This document shows positions 38,382 to 48,195 of a DNA stretch of 64,000 nucleotides, in pieces; the stretch's first letter is position 1; each line of letters opens with the position of its first letter. A program made the position numbers and the translations under genes. This DNA is from Treponema sp. (GTDB taxonomy: Bacteria > Spirochaetota > Spirochaetia > Treponematales > Treponemataceae): the NCBI GenBank assembly GCA_017551705.1, contig JAFZLA010000018.1, forward strand, positions 23,799 to 87,798, written 5' to 3'. The notes under the pieces are model-generated. The model did not search any database and was not told where the DNA came from. It saw only the letters and a program-made list of their open reading frames with translations.

Positions 38382-39632
38382 CTAGTTGCCGCTAACCTTG
38401 CGAATCACAACAACGCCGTTGTGGCCGCCAAAGCCAAGAGTGGCGCTCATCGCGCAGTCGACGTTCATTTCGATTCCCTTGTTGGGAGTGTAGTCCAAGT
38501 CGCAGCCGCCTTCGATGTCAGGGTTGTCCAAGTTGATTGTGGGCGGAACAAAGCCTTCAGAAACAGCCTTGGTAGTGATTATCGCTTCGACAGCGCCTGT
38601 GGCTCCAAGCATATGTCCTGTCATGCTCTTTGTTGAAGAGATGTGAAGCTTTTTGGCGGCGTCGCCAAAGGCGATTTTAACCATCTGAGTTTCGCCAGAG
38701 TCGTTCTTGTGGGTGCTGGTTCCGTGCGCGTTGTAATACACAACGTCCTCGGGCTTGATTCCAGCGTCGTTCATAGCCTCTGTCATGGCGGCGGCTCCCT
38801 GCAATCCGTCGGGGTTGGGGGCGGTCAAGTGGTAGGCGTCGTTTGAGGAGCCGTAGCCTGCAAGCTCGGCGTAAATCTTGGCGCCGCGCGCTTTGGCATG
38901 CTCGTATTCTTCCAAAACCAAAACGCCGCTTCCTTCGCTCATTACAAAGCCGTCTCGGTCTTTGTCAAACGGACGGCAAGCCTTTGTGGGGTCGTCGACG
39001 CGCGCGCGGCTAAGCGCCTGCAAAGCCGCGAACGAATCAATCGTAAAGCCGTTGATAGCTGACTCCGCTCCGCCTGCAAGACAAACGTCGCGGCGGCCGC
39101 TTCTAATCAAGTCAAGCGCGTCGCCAAGCGCGTCGGTTCCGCTTGAGCAGGCTGTTGCGATTGTATGGCAAGGTCCGTGGATTCCAAAGGCGATGGCGAT
39201 GTTTCCGCTGGCCTCGTTGGGAATCAACTGTGGAATCGTCATTGGATTGACGCGCTTTTTGCCAGACTCGTACCATTTGATGCAATTGTTTTCGATGACT
39301 TCAAAGCCGCCGATTCCAACTCCAAGGTAAATGCCGGCCTTGGCCAAAACGTCGGCGTTGCCGGTCAAGCCCGCGTCGTCAAGCGCCATCTTGGCGGCGG
39401 CAACGGCGTAGCGAGTGAACAAAGCCATTTTGCGCGCGGCTTGCGCGTCCATATATTTTTCGGCCTCAAAATTTTTTACCTGTCCGGCGTACTTGATGTT
39501 GCTGGGCGTTGTGTCGTAGCGGTCGATCAACGCGATTCCGCTCTTTCCAGCCTTGATGGCCGCCCATGTCTCTTCAACAGAATTTCCAAGCGGCGTAACC
39601 GCTCCCAAACCAGTAATAACTACTCTTCTCAT
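38382..39632 (-). CDS. fabF: 3-oxoacyl-ACP synthase II
   Basis: A condensing enzyme that elongates acyl-ACP with malonyl-ACP. The catalytic triad is visible: Cys in TACSSGTDA, His in NAHGTSTHKNDSGE, and His in MTGHMLGATG. The length of 416 residues is usual. Confidence 0.96.
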   Translation of the reverse strand: MRRVVITGLGAVTPLGNSVEETWAAIKAGKSGIALIDRYDTTPSNIKYAGQVKNFEAEKYMDAQAARKMALFTRYAVAAAKMALDDAGLTGNADVLAKAGIYLGVGIGGFEVIENNCIKWYESGKKRVNPMTIPQLIPNEASGNIAIAFGIHGPCHTIATACSSGTDALGDALDLIRSGRRDVCLAGGAESAINGFTIDSFAALQALSRARVDDPTKACRPFDKDRDGFVMSEGSGVLVLEEYEHAKARGAKIYAELAGYGSSNDAYHLTAPNPDGLQGAAAMTEAMNDAGIKPEDVVYYNAHGTSTHKNDSGETQMVKIAFGDAAKKLHISSTKSMTGHMLGATGAVEAIITTKAVSEGFVPPTINLDNPDIEGGCDLDYTPNKGIEMNVDCAMSATLGFGGHNGVVVIRKVSGN

Positions 39633-39693
39633 AAAAACTCCAGTTTATAAATTAGCGACAGGATGTCGCGTCATCGGTACTTCAAACGATTTG

Positions 39694-39755
39694 CGAGAAT
39701 TTGCGTAAGCAAATTCTCGACATGTTAAAATGCGCAGGGACGCGCATTTTAACAT
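39694..39755 (-). other. Two strong hairpins between fabG and fabF
   Basis: CGAGAATTTGC/GCAAATTCTCG (39694-39719) and a 14-bp perfect stem (39722-39735 with 39742-39755) that includes the fabG stop codon. There is no U-run. They may control mRNA processing or relative expression within the cluster. Confidence 0.55.
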
Positions 39756-40495
39756 CCCATTCCGCCGTCAACTCCGAGGACTTGCCCCGTAATGTAAGTT
39801 GACATGTCGCTGGCCAAGAACAAGACGGCGTTGGCAACGTCCTCAACCTGTCCCGCGCGGCGCAGCGGAATCTGGGTAATCCAATTTTCGCGAATCTTTT
39901 CGTCAACGGCTTTTGTCATGTCGGTGTCGATAAAGCCAGGCGCGACGGCGTTGACGCGAACTCCGCGGCTGCCAACTTCTTTGGCCAAGCTCTTTGTGTA
40001 ACCGATCAAGCCCGCTTTGCTGGCCGAATAGTTGACCTGTCCCGCGCCGCCATGCAAGCCGACGATGCTTGTCATGTTGATGATCGAGCCATGCTTTTTG
40101 TGAATCATGTCGTTGGAAACAATTTGCGTGGCCACAAAGGCGCCGGTAAGATTTACGTCCAATACTTTTTTCCAGTCGTCCATCTTCATGTGGAACGAAA
40201 GTCCGTCCTTTGTAATTCCGGCGTTGTTGACCAAAACGTCAAAGGCGCCGGCTTCTTTGAGCGCGGCTGTCACAACTTCCTTAAGCTGTTCGGCGTTTGA
40301 AGCGTCCGCGTAAATTTCGTGGAAGGCCACTCCGTTGTCGGCGGCCAACTTTTCCAAGTCTGCTTTGCCGGCGCTTTCCTTTGTGCAGAGGCCCCAAACT
40401 TCGGCGCCGTTCTGCAAAAAGACTTCAGCTATTCTCTTTCCGATGCCACGGCTTGAGCCAGTGACCAAGGCTTTTTTGTTTTCCAGTAGTTTCAT
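39749..40495 (-). CDS. fabG: 3-oxoacyl-ACP reductase
   Basis: An NADPH-dependent short-chain dehydrogenase of fatty acid synthesis. Cofactor motif TGSSRGIGKRIAE, NNAG, and active-site Ser-Tyr-Lys (NMTSIVGLHGGAGQVNYSASKAG). I start at ATG 40495, which has GGAG 7 nt upstream; the TTG 12 nt further out overlaps that site. Length 248 residues. Confidence 0.95.
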   Translation of the reverse strand: MKLLENKKALVTGSSRGIGKRIAEVFLQNGAEVWGLCTKESAGKADLEKLAADNGVAFHEIYADASNAEQLKEVVTAALKEAGAFDVLVNNAGITKDGLSFHMKMDDWKKVLDVNLTGAFVATQIVSNDMIHKKHGSIINMTSIVGLHGGAGQVNYSASKAGLIGYTKSLAKEVGSRGVRVNAVAPGFIDTDMTKAVDEKIRENWITQIPLRRAGQVEDVANAVLFLASDMSTYITGQVLGVDGGMGC

Positions 40496-40549
40496 ATTAA
40501 TCTCCAAAAATTATAAGTTAACCAAAACGCGGCGCGTCTTAGGCTTACA

Positions 40550-41500
40550 TTAAAGTCCGTTAATCGCTTCCGCAGTATTTATCGGGAGGCACTTGAGATT
40601 TTCGGCGTAGGCTGTCTTGGCCCACAAGCCGCTCAAAACTTGTCCCGGGCCCGGCTCGAACAATTTCCATTCGCCGCCGTCGGCTTTGATGAGCGCGGCC
40701 AAAACGTCCTCTTCGTCGGTCCAGCGGACTGGGTGGGTCAAATGCAAGACGGCGGACTTCTTTGCGTTCTCTCCGCTTGTCTCCTCTTTTCCTGTCACGT
40801 TGCTGAACAAGGTGATTGTCGGATTGTTGAACGTCACGCCGGCGATTGCTTTTTCAAACTCGTCGGCCGCGCGCTGCATAAGCGGGCTGTGGAAGGGGCC
40901 GGCAACCTTAAGGCGAACGGCTCTTCTTGCGCCAGCTTCTTTGGCGGCGGCTTCGGCCTTGTCGAGCGCGGCTTCGGTTCCGCTGATAACTGTCTGAACT
41001 GAACTGTTCAAGTTGGCGGCGTAGGCGTCTGGGATTCCGGCGGCGATTTCGGCGACCTTCTCAGGAGGCAAGCCCAAAATGGCGCTCATTCCGGGCGCGT
41101 GGCCTTGGTTCTCGGCGGCGATTTTTTCGCAAACGGCCTGCATGATTTTTCCGCGCTGGATAACGACTTTGATTACGTCTTCAAAGCTCAAAACGCCCGC
41201 GATGTGCAAAGCGGGGAACTCTCCAAGGCTAAAGCCCATCGCCGCGCTGGGAACTATTCCCTTATCTTTAAGCGCCGCGCAAATGGCCAAAGAAGCCGCC
41301 GTGATGGCAAGCTGGCTGTTGTCGCTGCGCGAAAGGGTCTCCGCGTCCGCTTCCCACAAAAGCTTTGTCACGTCGCTTCCCGCAATCTGCGAAATGTCGT
41401 CCAAAACTTTCTTCGCGGCAGGAAAAGCCTCCGCAACATCCTTAATCATTCCGGGTGTCTGAGCTCCCTGTCCCGGAAACAAAAACGCGCTCTTAGCCAT
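40550..41500 (-). CDS. fabD: Malonyl-CoA:ACP transacylase
   Basis: It loads malonate onto ACP. FPGQGAQ near the N-terminus, active-site Ser in GFSLGEF (usually GHSLGE, so the neighbouring His is Phe here), and VAGPFHSPLM with the catalytic His. 316 residues. First gene of the fab cluster; GAGGG precedes the ATG. Confidence 0.93.
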   Translation of the reverse strand: MAKSAFLFPGQGAQTPGMIKDVAEAFPAAKKVLDDISQIAGSDVTKLLWEADAETLSRSDNSQLAITAASLAICAALKDKGIVPSAAMGFSLGEFPALHIAGVLSFEDVIKVVIQRGKIMQAVCEKIAAENQGHAPGMSAILGLPPEKVAEIAAGIPDAYAANLNSSVQTVISGTEAALDKAEAAAKEAGARRAVRLKVAGPFHSPLMQRAADEFEKAIAGVTFNNPTITLFSNVTGKEETSGENAKKSAVLHLTHPVRWTDEEDVLAALIKADGGEWKLFEPGPGQVLSGLWAKTAYAENLKCLPINTAEAINGL

Positions 41501-41608
41501 ATTCGCCCTCGTTATATAGAAAATGTTAAAATGACAATTTTTGTGAATATGTCATTTACCCGTATTCTAGCATTTTTGGGGAACTGTGTCAACAAAAAGC
41601 GCGGGCAT

Positions 41609-41704
41609 TTTTCCACTACTGGACAATTTTTCAAAAAACAAATTATTGTCCACTATACTAGACAATAATTCAAAAATCAAAAAATTGTCCATTATGCTGG
41701 ACAA
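41609..41704. repeat. Three 39-bp repeats with imperfect palindromes upstream of the ATPase gene
   Basis: Palindromes lie at 41609-41626, 41646-41665 (TTGTCCACTATACTAGACAA) and 41685-41704 (TTGTCCATTATGCTGGACAA). They are separated by 19-bp A/T-rich spacers of similar sequence, giving 39-bp periodicity. The last one overlaps the -35 (TGGACA, 41698) of the next gene, so they look like operators. Confidence 0.7.
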
Positions 41705-41733
41705 TTTTGCAAGGCCATGATATATTGTACAAT

Positions 41734-42921
41734 ATGATAAGACGGCAAAAATACATAGAACAAGTCCGTGAATTTTACGACAGCGACTTAATCAAAGTGA
41801 TAACAGGCATACGTCGCGCCGGAAAATCCGTCATTCTCTCCGAAATTTTGCAGGAACTGCGGCAAAAAAGCGCCAACATAATATCGCTGGACTTTGAGGA
41901 CGCTTCAATCTTGGAAGAAATTCCAAACTGCGCGGCGCTTTTAAAATACGTTCAAAAAAATCGCGGCGACGACCTTTGCTATGTTTTTTTGGACGAAATT
42001 CAGCGGGTCAAAGATTGGGCTGCCGCTTGCCGAACCTTGCGCGTAAAAAACTGTTCGGTCTTTATAAGCGGCTCAAATTCAAAATTGCTTTCGCGCGAAT
42101 TCACAAAGGAACTAAGCGGGCGCTATGTTTCCTTTAGAGTGCGACCCTTTGTCTACAAGGAAATTTTGGAATACACAAAACAACTTGGAAAAGAGGCCAG
42201 CATAGGCGACTACCTTGCATGGGGCGGATTTCCCAAGCGCTTTGAATTCAATTCGCCGGAAGCGCAAAAGGCGTATTTAAACGAGCTGAACGAAACGATA
42301 ATCTTAAACGACATCATAAGCCGCTACAAAATACGCAACACCGAGGCCTTCAAGCGCGTTGCCAATTACGTGATGATTTCAAACGCAAGAATTTTTTCCG
42401 CACGCTCGGTGGCAAATTTCATGAAGACAAACGGACTAAAATGTTCCGTAACGACAGTGGCAAAGTACATCGCGTATCTTGAAGAAGCCTACGCTATTGA
42501 ATCCGTAGGCTTGTATTCGGCCAAAGCCAAGCGCGAACTGGCTTACTACCAAAAAATGTATGACGCTGACGTCGCCTTCAATTCAATCCGCGCAAAGGAC
42601 GGCCGCTTTGACTTGACCCATAATTTTGAAAACATCGTCTACAACGAGCTTTTATACATGGGCTACGAAATCTCAGTCTTTAACGCCGGCTCAAAAGAGA
42701 TAGACTTTCTCGCGGCAAAAGACGGCAAGGAATACCTTGTCCAAGCGGCCTACAGCGTGGCCGAAGAAAAAGCCTACGAGCGCGAATTCGCCGCGTTCAA
42801 CGCCTTGGACAACTCGCGCAAAAAAATCCTAATCACCAACGACGAAGTTGACTTTTCCACCAGCGCCGTCCAGCACATCAAGTTCAAGGACTTTTTGATG
42901 ATGAAGGATTTGGAAAACTAG
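41734..42921 (+). CDS. DUF4143-type AAA ATPase
   Basis: A 395-residue ATPase of the COG1373 family: Walker A GIRRAGKSVIL, Walker B CYVFLDEIQ, then a DUF4143-like C-terminal half with a PD-(D/E)xK-like end (EIDFLAAKDGKEYLVQ). The family is common in anaerobes, often in many copies, and its role is unclear (DNA-binding or mobile-region control has been proposed). I start at ATG 41734; TATATT at 41721 ends 7 nt before it (leaderless type). Confidence 0.85.
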   Translation: MIRRQKYIEQVREFYDSDLIKVITGIRRAGKSVILSEILQELRQKSANIISLDFEDASILEEIPNCAALLKYVQKNRGDDLCYVFLDEIQRVKDWAAACRTLRVKNCSVFISGSNSKLLSREFTKELSGRYVSFRVRPFVYKEILEYTKQLGKEASIGDYLAWGGFPKRFEFNSPEAQKAYLNELNETIILNDIISRYKIRNTEAFKRVANYVMISNARIFSARSVANFMKTNGLKCSVTTVAKYIAYLEEAYAIESVGLYSAKAKRELAYYQKMYDADVAFNSIRAKDGRFDLTHNFENIVYNELLYMGYEISVFNAGSKEIDFLAAKDGKEYLVQAAYSVAEEKAYEREFAAFNALDNSRKKILITNDEVDFSTSAVQHIKFKDFLMMKDLEN

Positions 42922-42939
42922 CCTGCCCGCGCGCAACTA

Positions 42940-42968
42940 TTGAAACAAATCATAATAATCATTATAAT
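42940..42968 (+). promoter_or_regulatory. pckG promoter
   Basis: TTGAAA, 17 bp, TATAAT. A normal leader with TAGGAG follows before the ATG at 43001. Confidence 0.7.
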
Positions 42969-43000
42969 ATTCCCCAAATTCGACCTTATAGGAGTTTAAT

Positions 43001-44866
43001 ATGAGCTTGACTCTTGATGACATCAAACACCCAAAAATCAAGGCTTGGGTAGAGGAATGTATCAAAATGTGTGAACCGGACAACGTTGTTGTCGTTGACG
43101 GTTCTGACCAAGAATATGACCGCCTTATGCAGCTTTGCGTTGACAAAGGCCTCGCCACTCCCCTCAAGAAGAAGGAGCACTCGTTCCTTTTCCGCTCGCT
43201 TCCCAGCGACGTAGCGCGCGTAGAAAGCCGCACATTCATTTCTTCTATAAAGGAAGAGGACGCGGGCCCGACAAACCACTGGATCGACCCCAAAGAGCTC
43301 AAGGCCACAATGAAGGGACTTTACACAGGCTGCATGCACGGACGCACAATGTACGTTCAGTGCTTCTGCATGGGACCCCTCGGATCGAACATCTCAAAGA
43401 ACGGCGTAGAAGTCACTGACTCAGAATACGTTGTTCTCAACATGGACATCATGACTCGCGCCGGCAAAAAGGTTTTGGACATTTTCAACGCCGACCCCAA
43501 CGCCGAGTTCGTTCCCTGCTTGCACTCAGTAGGAAAGCCGCTCAACAACGGAGAAAGCGACAACGGCATTTGGCCCTGCGCTGACGTTGAGCACAAGTAT
43601 ATCAGCCAGTTCCCGGACGAAGGCCTCATTTGGTCTTACGGCTCAGGCTACGGCGGAAACGCCCTTCTTGGAAAGAAGTGCTTCGCTTTGCGCATCGCCA
43701 CCGTTCTTGCCCGCAAGGAAGGCTGGCTTGCCGAGCACATGCTCATCCTTAAGCTCACAAACCCGCAGGGCGAAGTCAAGTACGTCACAGGCGCCTTCCC
43801 GTCCGCTTGCGGAAAGACAAACTTGGCCATGCTCATTCCGACAATCCCCGGCTGGAAGGTCGAGACTGTCGGCGACGACATCGCTTGGATGAAGTTTGGC
43901 GACGACGGCCGCTTGTACGCCATCAACCCCGAAGCCGGCTTCTTTGGAGTGGCTCCCGGAACTAGCGCCGAATCAAACAAGAACGCTCTCATCTCCGCAG
44001 AGAAGAACACAATCTTCACAAACTGCGCCCTCACAGAAGACGGCGACGTTTGGTGGGAAGGAATTGGATATCCCGCAAAGGGCAAGTTGGTTGACTGGAA
44101 AGGCCAGACACGCGACGCCCTCCCCAAGGACAAGGCTCCCAAGGGAGAGGAAATGGCTCACCCCAACGCCCGCTTTACCGCTCCCGCCAAGCAGTGCCCC
44201 TGTATCGCCAGCGACTGGGAAGACCCCAAGGGCGTTCCCATCAGCGCGATTTTGTTCGGAGGCCGCCGCCCGTCAACAGTTCCGCTTGTTCACCAGGCCC
44301 GCAACTGGAACCACGGCGTATTCCTTGGCTCTATCGTAGGATCGGAAATCACAGCCGCCTCTACAATCAACGCCGCCGAAGTCGGAAAGATTCGCCGCGA
44401 CCCCTTTGCCATTTTGCCCTTCTGCGGCTACAACATGGGCGACTACTTCCAGCACTGGATCGACGTTGGCAAGGCCGCCAAAGACCAGGACAAGCTCCCC
44501 AAGATTTTCTACGTCAACTGGTTCCGCAAGGACGAGAACAACAAGGATTTGCCCGGCGGATTCATGTGGCCCGGATACGGCGACAACAGCCGCGTTTTGG
44601 CTTGGATCTTCGACCGCTGCGACGGAAAGGACAACTGCATTGACACGCCCATCGGCTTTATGCCCAAAGAAGGCGCCCTCAACACAGAAGGCTTGGCCGA
44701 CTACTACAAGAAGACCTTGCCCGAAATCCTCAAGGTTGACATCGAAGGATGGAAGAAGGAAGTCAAGGACGTTCGCGAGAACCACTATCCTAAGTTTGGC
44801 AAGCACCTTCCCAAGGAACTCAGCGCCACGCTCGACGATTTGGAAGCCCGCTTGAACAAAGCCTAA
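43001..44866 (+). CDS. pckG: Phosphoenolpyruvate carboxykinase (GTP)
   Basis: Interconverts oxaloacetate and PEP with GDP/GTP. In gut anaerobes it often runs toward oxaloacetate for succinate formation. Kinase loop [12 protein letters not shown] with the reactive Cys, metal/substrate segment [11 protein letters not shown] and [17 protein letters not shown] identify the GTP class. 621 residues, full length. Codon use is strongly biased to C-ending codons, as expected for a highly expressed gene. Confidence 0.97.
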   Translation: MSLTLDDIKHPKIKAWVEECIKMCEPDNVVVVDGSDQEYDRLMQLCVDKGLATPLKKKEHSFLFRSLPSDVARVESRTFISSIKEEDAGPTNHWIDPKELKATMKGLYTGCMHGRTMYVQCFCMGPLGSNISKNGVEVTDSEYVVLNMDIMTRAGKKVLDIFNADPNAEFVPCLHSVGKPLNNGESDNGIWPCADVEHKYISQFPDEGLIWSYGSGYGGNALLGKKCFALRIATVLARKEGWLAEHMLILKLTNPQGEVKYVTGAFPSACGKTNLAMLIPTIPGWKVETVGDDIAWMKFGDDGRLYAINPEAGFFGVAPGTSAESNKNALISAEKNTIFTNCALTEDGDVWWEGIGYPAKGKLVDWKGQTRDALPKDKAPKGEEMAHPNARFTAPAKQCPCIASDWEDPKGVPISAILFGGRRPSTVPLVHQARNWNHGVFLGSIVGSEITAASTINAAEVGKIRRDPFAILPFCGYNMGDYFQHWIDVGKAAKDQDKLPKIFYVNWFRKDENNKDLPGGFMWPGYGDNSRVLAWIFDRCDGKDNCIDTPIGFMPKEGALNTEGLADYYKKTLPEILKVDIEGWKKEVKDVRENHYPKFGKHLPKELSATLDDLEARLNKA

Positions 44867-44881
44867 GTCATTGACAAAAAG

Positions 44882-44952
44882 ATTGTCGGGGCACGCCCGA
44901 CAATAACATAATGACAAAGGCCCGCGGTTGTTGCCGCGGGCCTTCTTTTTTG
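44882..44952 (+). terminator. pckG terminator
   Basis: A first hairpin (ATTGTCGGG/CCCGACAAT) is followed by GGCCCGCGG/CCGCGGGCC at 44919-44942 and a T-rich run. Confidence 0.85.
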
Positions 44953-44967
44953 CTCTTCATTAATTAA

Positions 44968-45870
44968 TCACACTAAATGATTTTTTGGAACGCAAGCCTC
45001 GACTTGATTCCTTGGTATCGAAACAAAGATGTCCACAAGCTGCGTGTCAAATTGGCTTCCTGCGCAATCCTTTAGAATCGCGATGCCTTCGTCGTAAGTC
45101 TTGGCCTCCTTGTAGGCGCGCTTCATCGTTATGGCGGAATAGCTGTCCGCCACGCAAATGATTCGCGCTTCAAGCGGAATCTCTTTTGCCTTAAGGCCGT
45201 AGTAGCCCTTTCCGTCGATGCGCTCGTGGTGATACTTGATCCAAGGCATGATCAGCTCAAAAGATTTTATCGGAGAAAGCATCTTTACGCCCGCGGCGGG
45301 ATGGTTTTTCATAATCTTCCATTCCTCATCGTCAAGGGTTGTCGGCTTGTTCAAAATCGCTTCGGGAACGGCAAGTTTTCCAAGGTCGTGCATAAGGGCG
45401 GCGTACTCGATGCTGACAGGATTTATTTTTGCCCTTAGCGAGAAAGGCAAATGTTTGTACAAAAGCATAGTCAAGTTGCGGACATAAATGCTGTGGCCGC
45501 TAAGGTTGGGGTCGCGCGCCTCAATCATTTCGATAAGCATCTCTGAAATTTCGAGGGTGCGGTTTTTTACAACGTCCGTCAAGTTGAACATAATGTTCAA
45601 AACAATGGCGACAAAAATGCTTCCGCCAAAAAGAATGCCGCCCATCATAAAGTCGGGCTTTCCAAAAAGCGCGGTAAAGACATAGCCCAGCAAAAAGAAA
45701 ATCAAGAGGACAAGTCCCAAAGCGCGCAGGGCCGTGGACTTTTTGTCGCCCGCCGAAATTACGTCGCTCATGCCGCTAAGAAAAAACGCGTAGCGGATTA
45801 TGTTCCACTGCATCAAAAGCGCGCCGGCGATAATCATTACAAAAATAATTGTCTGAGAGCCAAAATCCAT
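44968..45870 (-). CDS. Membrane HD-GYP phosphodiesterase
   Basis: Three N-terminal membrane segments (residues 1-105) precede an HD-GYP domain, which breaks down c-di-GMP. MHDLGKLAVP holds the HD pair, followed by NHPAAG, YHHERIDGKGY and CVADSYSAIT. The GYP signature reads GYY, a minor change. 300 residues. It lies between the pckG terminator and the M18 peptidase on the same strand as the latter. Confidence 0.88.
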   Translation of the reverse strand: MDFGSQTIIFVMIIAGALLMQWNIIRYAFFLSGMSDVISAGDKKSTALRALGLVLLIFFLLGYVFTALFGKPDFMMGGILFGGSIFVAIVLNIMFNLTDVVKNRTLEISEMLIEMIEARDPNLSGHSIYVRNLTMLLYKHLPFSLRAKINPVSIEYAALMHDLGKLAVPEAILNKPTTLDDEEWKIMKNHPAAGVKMLSPIKSFELIMPWIKYHHERIDGKGYYGLKAKEIPLEARIICVADSYSAITMKRAYKEAKTYDEGIAILKDCAGSQFDTQLVDIFVSIPRNQVEACVPKNHLV

Positions 45871-45905
45871 TCAAGCCTCCTGCCGCGTCCTGCGGACGCT
45901 TCTTT

Positions 45906-47324
45906 TTACGCGTTTATCAAAAACGCCCTGTAGCCCTTGTAGGACTCGTAGATGTCCACCTTGCTGGTTATTTCCCAAGGCGCGTGCATGTTCAAAACGC
46001 CCACGCCGCTGTCTATCACGTTCATGCCGTAGTTGGCCATGATGTAGGCTATCGTTCCGCCGCCGCCTTGGTCGACCTTTCCCAATTCGCACAATTGGAA
46101 TGATGCGTCCGCGTCGTCAAAAATTTTCCGCACCTTGGCGACGAATTCCGCGTTGGAATCGTTTGAGCCGCTTTTTCCGCGCGAGCCTGTGAACTTGTTG
46201 AGCGCGATTCCCTTGCACAAAAAGCAAGCGTTCTTTTTTTCCATCACCGAAGGATAGTTGGGGTCAAAGGCGGCGCTCACGTCGCTTGAGAGCATGTTGG
46301 AATTGGCAAGGGCGCGGCGCAAGGCAAGTTCGGTGTAGCCCCCGCAAAGGTCGTAGACTTCGGCCACGGCATTTTCAAAAAAGCGCGAATGCATTCCAGT
46401 GGCGCCAACCGAACCGATTTCCTCTTTGTCCACCAAAAGGCAAACGGCCGTGCGGTCGGTTTTGGGCAAGCCTTGGATAGCGCGCCACGACGGGTAGGCG
46501 CAAACCTTGTCGTCCTGGCCGTAAGCCATAATCATGGAATTGTCCAGACCGTAATTCTTGGCCGCGCCCGCGGGAACGGCTTCCAACTCGGCGCTCAAAA
46601 AGTCGGCCTCGTCGATGCCGTATTTTTTCTTGAGTATTTTAAGGATGTTTTCTTTGACCGCATCCTTTTTCTTTTCGTCGTCCTTGGAAGCCTTGGAGGC
46701 GGCGGACTTGGAAGCGGGCGCCTTTAGAGGAATGCTTCCCACCAAAATATTGAGCGCCTCGCCTTCGACAACCTTGTTGCCCTTTTTTTCCAATTGTTCG
46801 GCGCTAAGATGGATCAACAAGTCGCTGACGCCCAAAACGCCTTCCGCGTCGTCCTCGCCGATTACGACTTTGACAACCGTTCCGTCCTTTTTGGCAACGA
46901 CTCCGTGCAAGGCCAAGGGCAGCGTGACCCACTGGTACTTTTTGATTCCGCCGTAATAGTGCGTGTCCAAAAGGGCCAGGCCCTCGTCTTCGTACAGGGG
47001 GTTCTGCTTTATGTCCAATCTGGGGGAATCGATGTGCGCGCCCAAAATGTTCATTCCGTCTTGGAGCGGCTTTTTGCCGATTTGGAAAAGCGCCACGATT
47101 TTGCCCATCGCGCTCGCGTAAACCTTGTCGCCGGCCTTGAGCTTTTTGCCGGACTTTTTGACCTCCTCAATGGAGCGGAAGCCGTCCTTTTTGGCCTGCT
47201 CGATAAAAAAAGCCGCGCACTCGCGTTCAATCTTGTTCTGTGAGATAAATTTGCGGTAATCCTCCGCAAAGTCCATGATTTGCTTTGTATTGTCGTATTT
47301 TAGCCAAGCGTTTTTGTTTTCCAT
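45906..47324 (-). CDS. M18-family aminopeptidase
   Basis: A dinuclear zinc aminopeptidase of the ApeA/aspartyl aminopeptidase family. Metal motifs: GAHIDSPRLDI, VDKEEIGSVGATG and the late AYIMANYGMNV segment. A Lys/Ala/Ser-rich loop (about residues 205-230) is an insertion. I start at ATG 47324 (MENKNAWLKY), because the in-frame start 63 nt upstream adds a segment not expected in the family. 472 residues. Confidence 0.9.
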   Translation of the reverse strand: MENKNAWLKYDNTKQIMDFAEDYRKFISQNKIERECAAFFIEQAKKDGFRSIEEVKKSGKKLKAGDKVYASAMGKIVALFQIGKKPLQDGMNILGAHIDSPRLDIKQNPLYEDEGLALLDTHYYGGIKKYQWVTLPLALHGVVAKKDGTVVKVVIGEDDAEGVLGVSDLLIHLSAEQLEKKGNKVVEGEALNILVGSIPLKAPASKSAASKASKDDEKKKDAVKENILKILKKKYGIDEADFLSAELEAVPAGAAKNYGLDNSMIMAYGQDDKVCAYPSWRAIQGLPKTDRTAVCLLVDKEEIGSVGATGMHSRFFENAVAEVYDLCGGYTELALRRALANSNMLSSDVSAAFDPNYPSVMEKKNACFLCKGIALNKFTGSRGKSGSNDSNAEFVAKVRKIFDDADASFQLCELGKVDQGGGGTIAYIMANYGMNVIDSGVGVLNMHAPWEITSKVDIYESYKGYRAFLINA

Positions 47325-47374
47325 AGTAAACGCTATTTTACCACATAAAAGGCCTGTCCGCAAGCAAAAAAGTC

Positions 47375-47640
47375 GCAAGTTTTCCACAAGTTTCCCACCG
47401 TAAAAGTTGAAAAAAATTTATTAAAATTTTATTTCTTTGTAAAACCGCTATTTAGCCAAATTCTGTTATTTTAGTTGTTGACAGTTCTAATTTATTATAT
47501 TATAAGGAATTAAAATACACTAAAAACTATTTTTTCTAATCTTATTTTTAATTGACAAACGAATAGGTATTGACACATTTTTCTTCCACAAAGTTTCCAC
47601 AATTTTCAACAAAATTTTCCACAAGCAGTGTGGAAAAAAT
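47375..47640. other. AT-rich spacer with a cluster of DnaA-box-like sites
   Basis: TTTTCCACA occurs at 47380-47388, 47615-47623 and inverted at 47629-47637. Close variants lie at 47582-47590 (TCTTCCACA) and 47593-47601 (GTTTCCACA). Between them is a very AT-rich stretch (47400-47560) with TTGACA motifs but no gene. The window has no dnaA or dnaN, so an origin is possible but unproven. It could also be a DnaA titration or control site. Confidence 0.5.
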
Positions 47641-47700
47641 GCGGGAACGAACCCGCGCTTTTGACTGCAAACTGACCAAAAACGGCGGGCGGCTCCTAAC

Positions 47701-48195
47701 CTACAAATTCTTTTCCATAAGCAAAAAGTGTCCCATGCGCCAGTCGGCCTCTCCCCTTTGCTCATAGCCCGCCTTTTGGTACAGCCGCAGCGCGAACGGA
47801 TTTTGGCTAAAGGCGTCCAAACGGATCGATTTAACGCCGTTTTGCCTAAGTTGGTCTTCTATGTGGGCCAGAGCGTTCTTTGCGACGCCTTGCCGCTGGA
47901 ATTTTGGGTTTACGCAAAGGCGGTGGATCACGCAAATCGCCTCGCCCCGATAAGTCCAGGCGGCCTTAAAGTATTCGGGGTCCTGCCATTTGTTTAGCGC
48001 ATAAATGACGGCGATTTGCGAGCCTTCAAGCCCCACCCAAAGGCTTTGCGCCTCTATGTCGGCCAAAAACTCTTCCTGCGTAGGATAAACGTCGTCCCAT
48101 TGGTGGATGCCGTTTTTTTCCATCTCGCAAATCGCGTCTTTGACAAGCGCGCAAATTTCTTTTATATCAATTGATGTAGCTTTTCGGTATTTCAT
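47701..48195 (-). CDS. GNAT-family N-acetyltransferase
   Basis: A 164-residue acetyltransferase. The acetyl-CoA site is seen as VNPKFQRQGVAKNAL, and the C-terminal SQNPFALRLYQKAGYEQRG is typical of GNAT motif B. The start overlaps the upstream GNAT gene by 4 nt. The substrate is unknown. Confidence 0.85.
   Translation of the reverse strand: MKYRKATSIDIKEICALVKDAICEMEKNGIHQWDDVYPTQEEFLADIEAQSLWVGLEGSQIAVIYALNKWQDPEYFKAAWTYRGEAICVIHRLCVNPKFQRQGVAKNALAHIEDQLRQNGVKSIRLDAFSQNPFALRLYQKAGYEQRGEADWRMGHFLLMEKNL

Noticed and set aside
41609..41704. Possible CRISPR array
   Set aside because: There are only three units, the spacers are near-identical A/T sequence, the repeat is palindromic and overlaps a promoter, and no cas gene is present.
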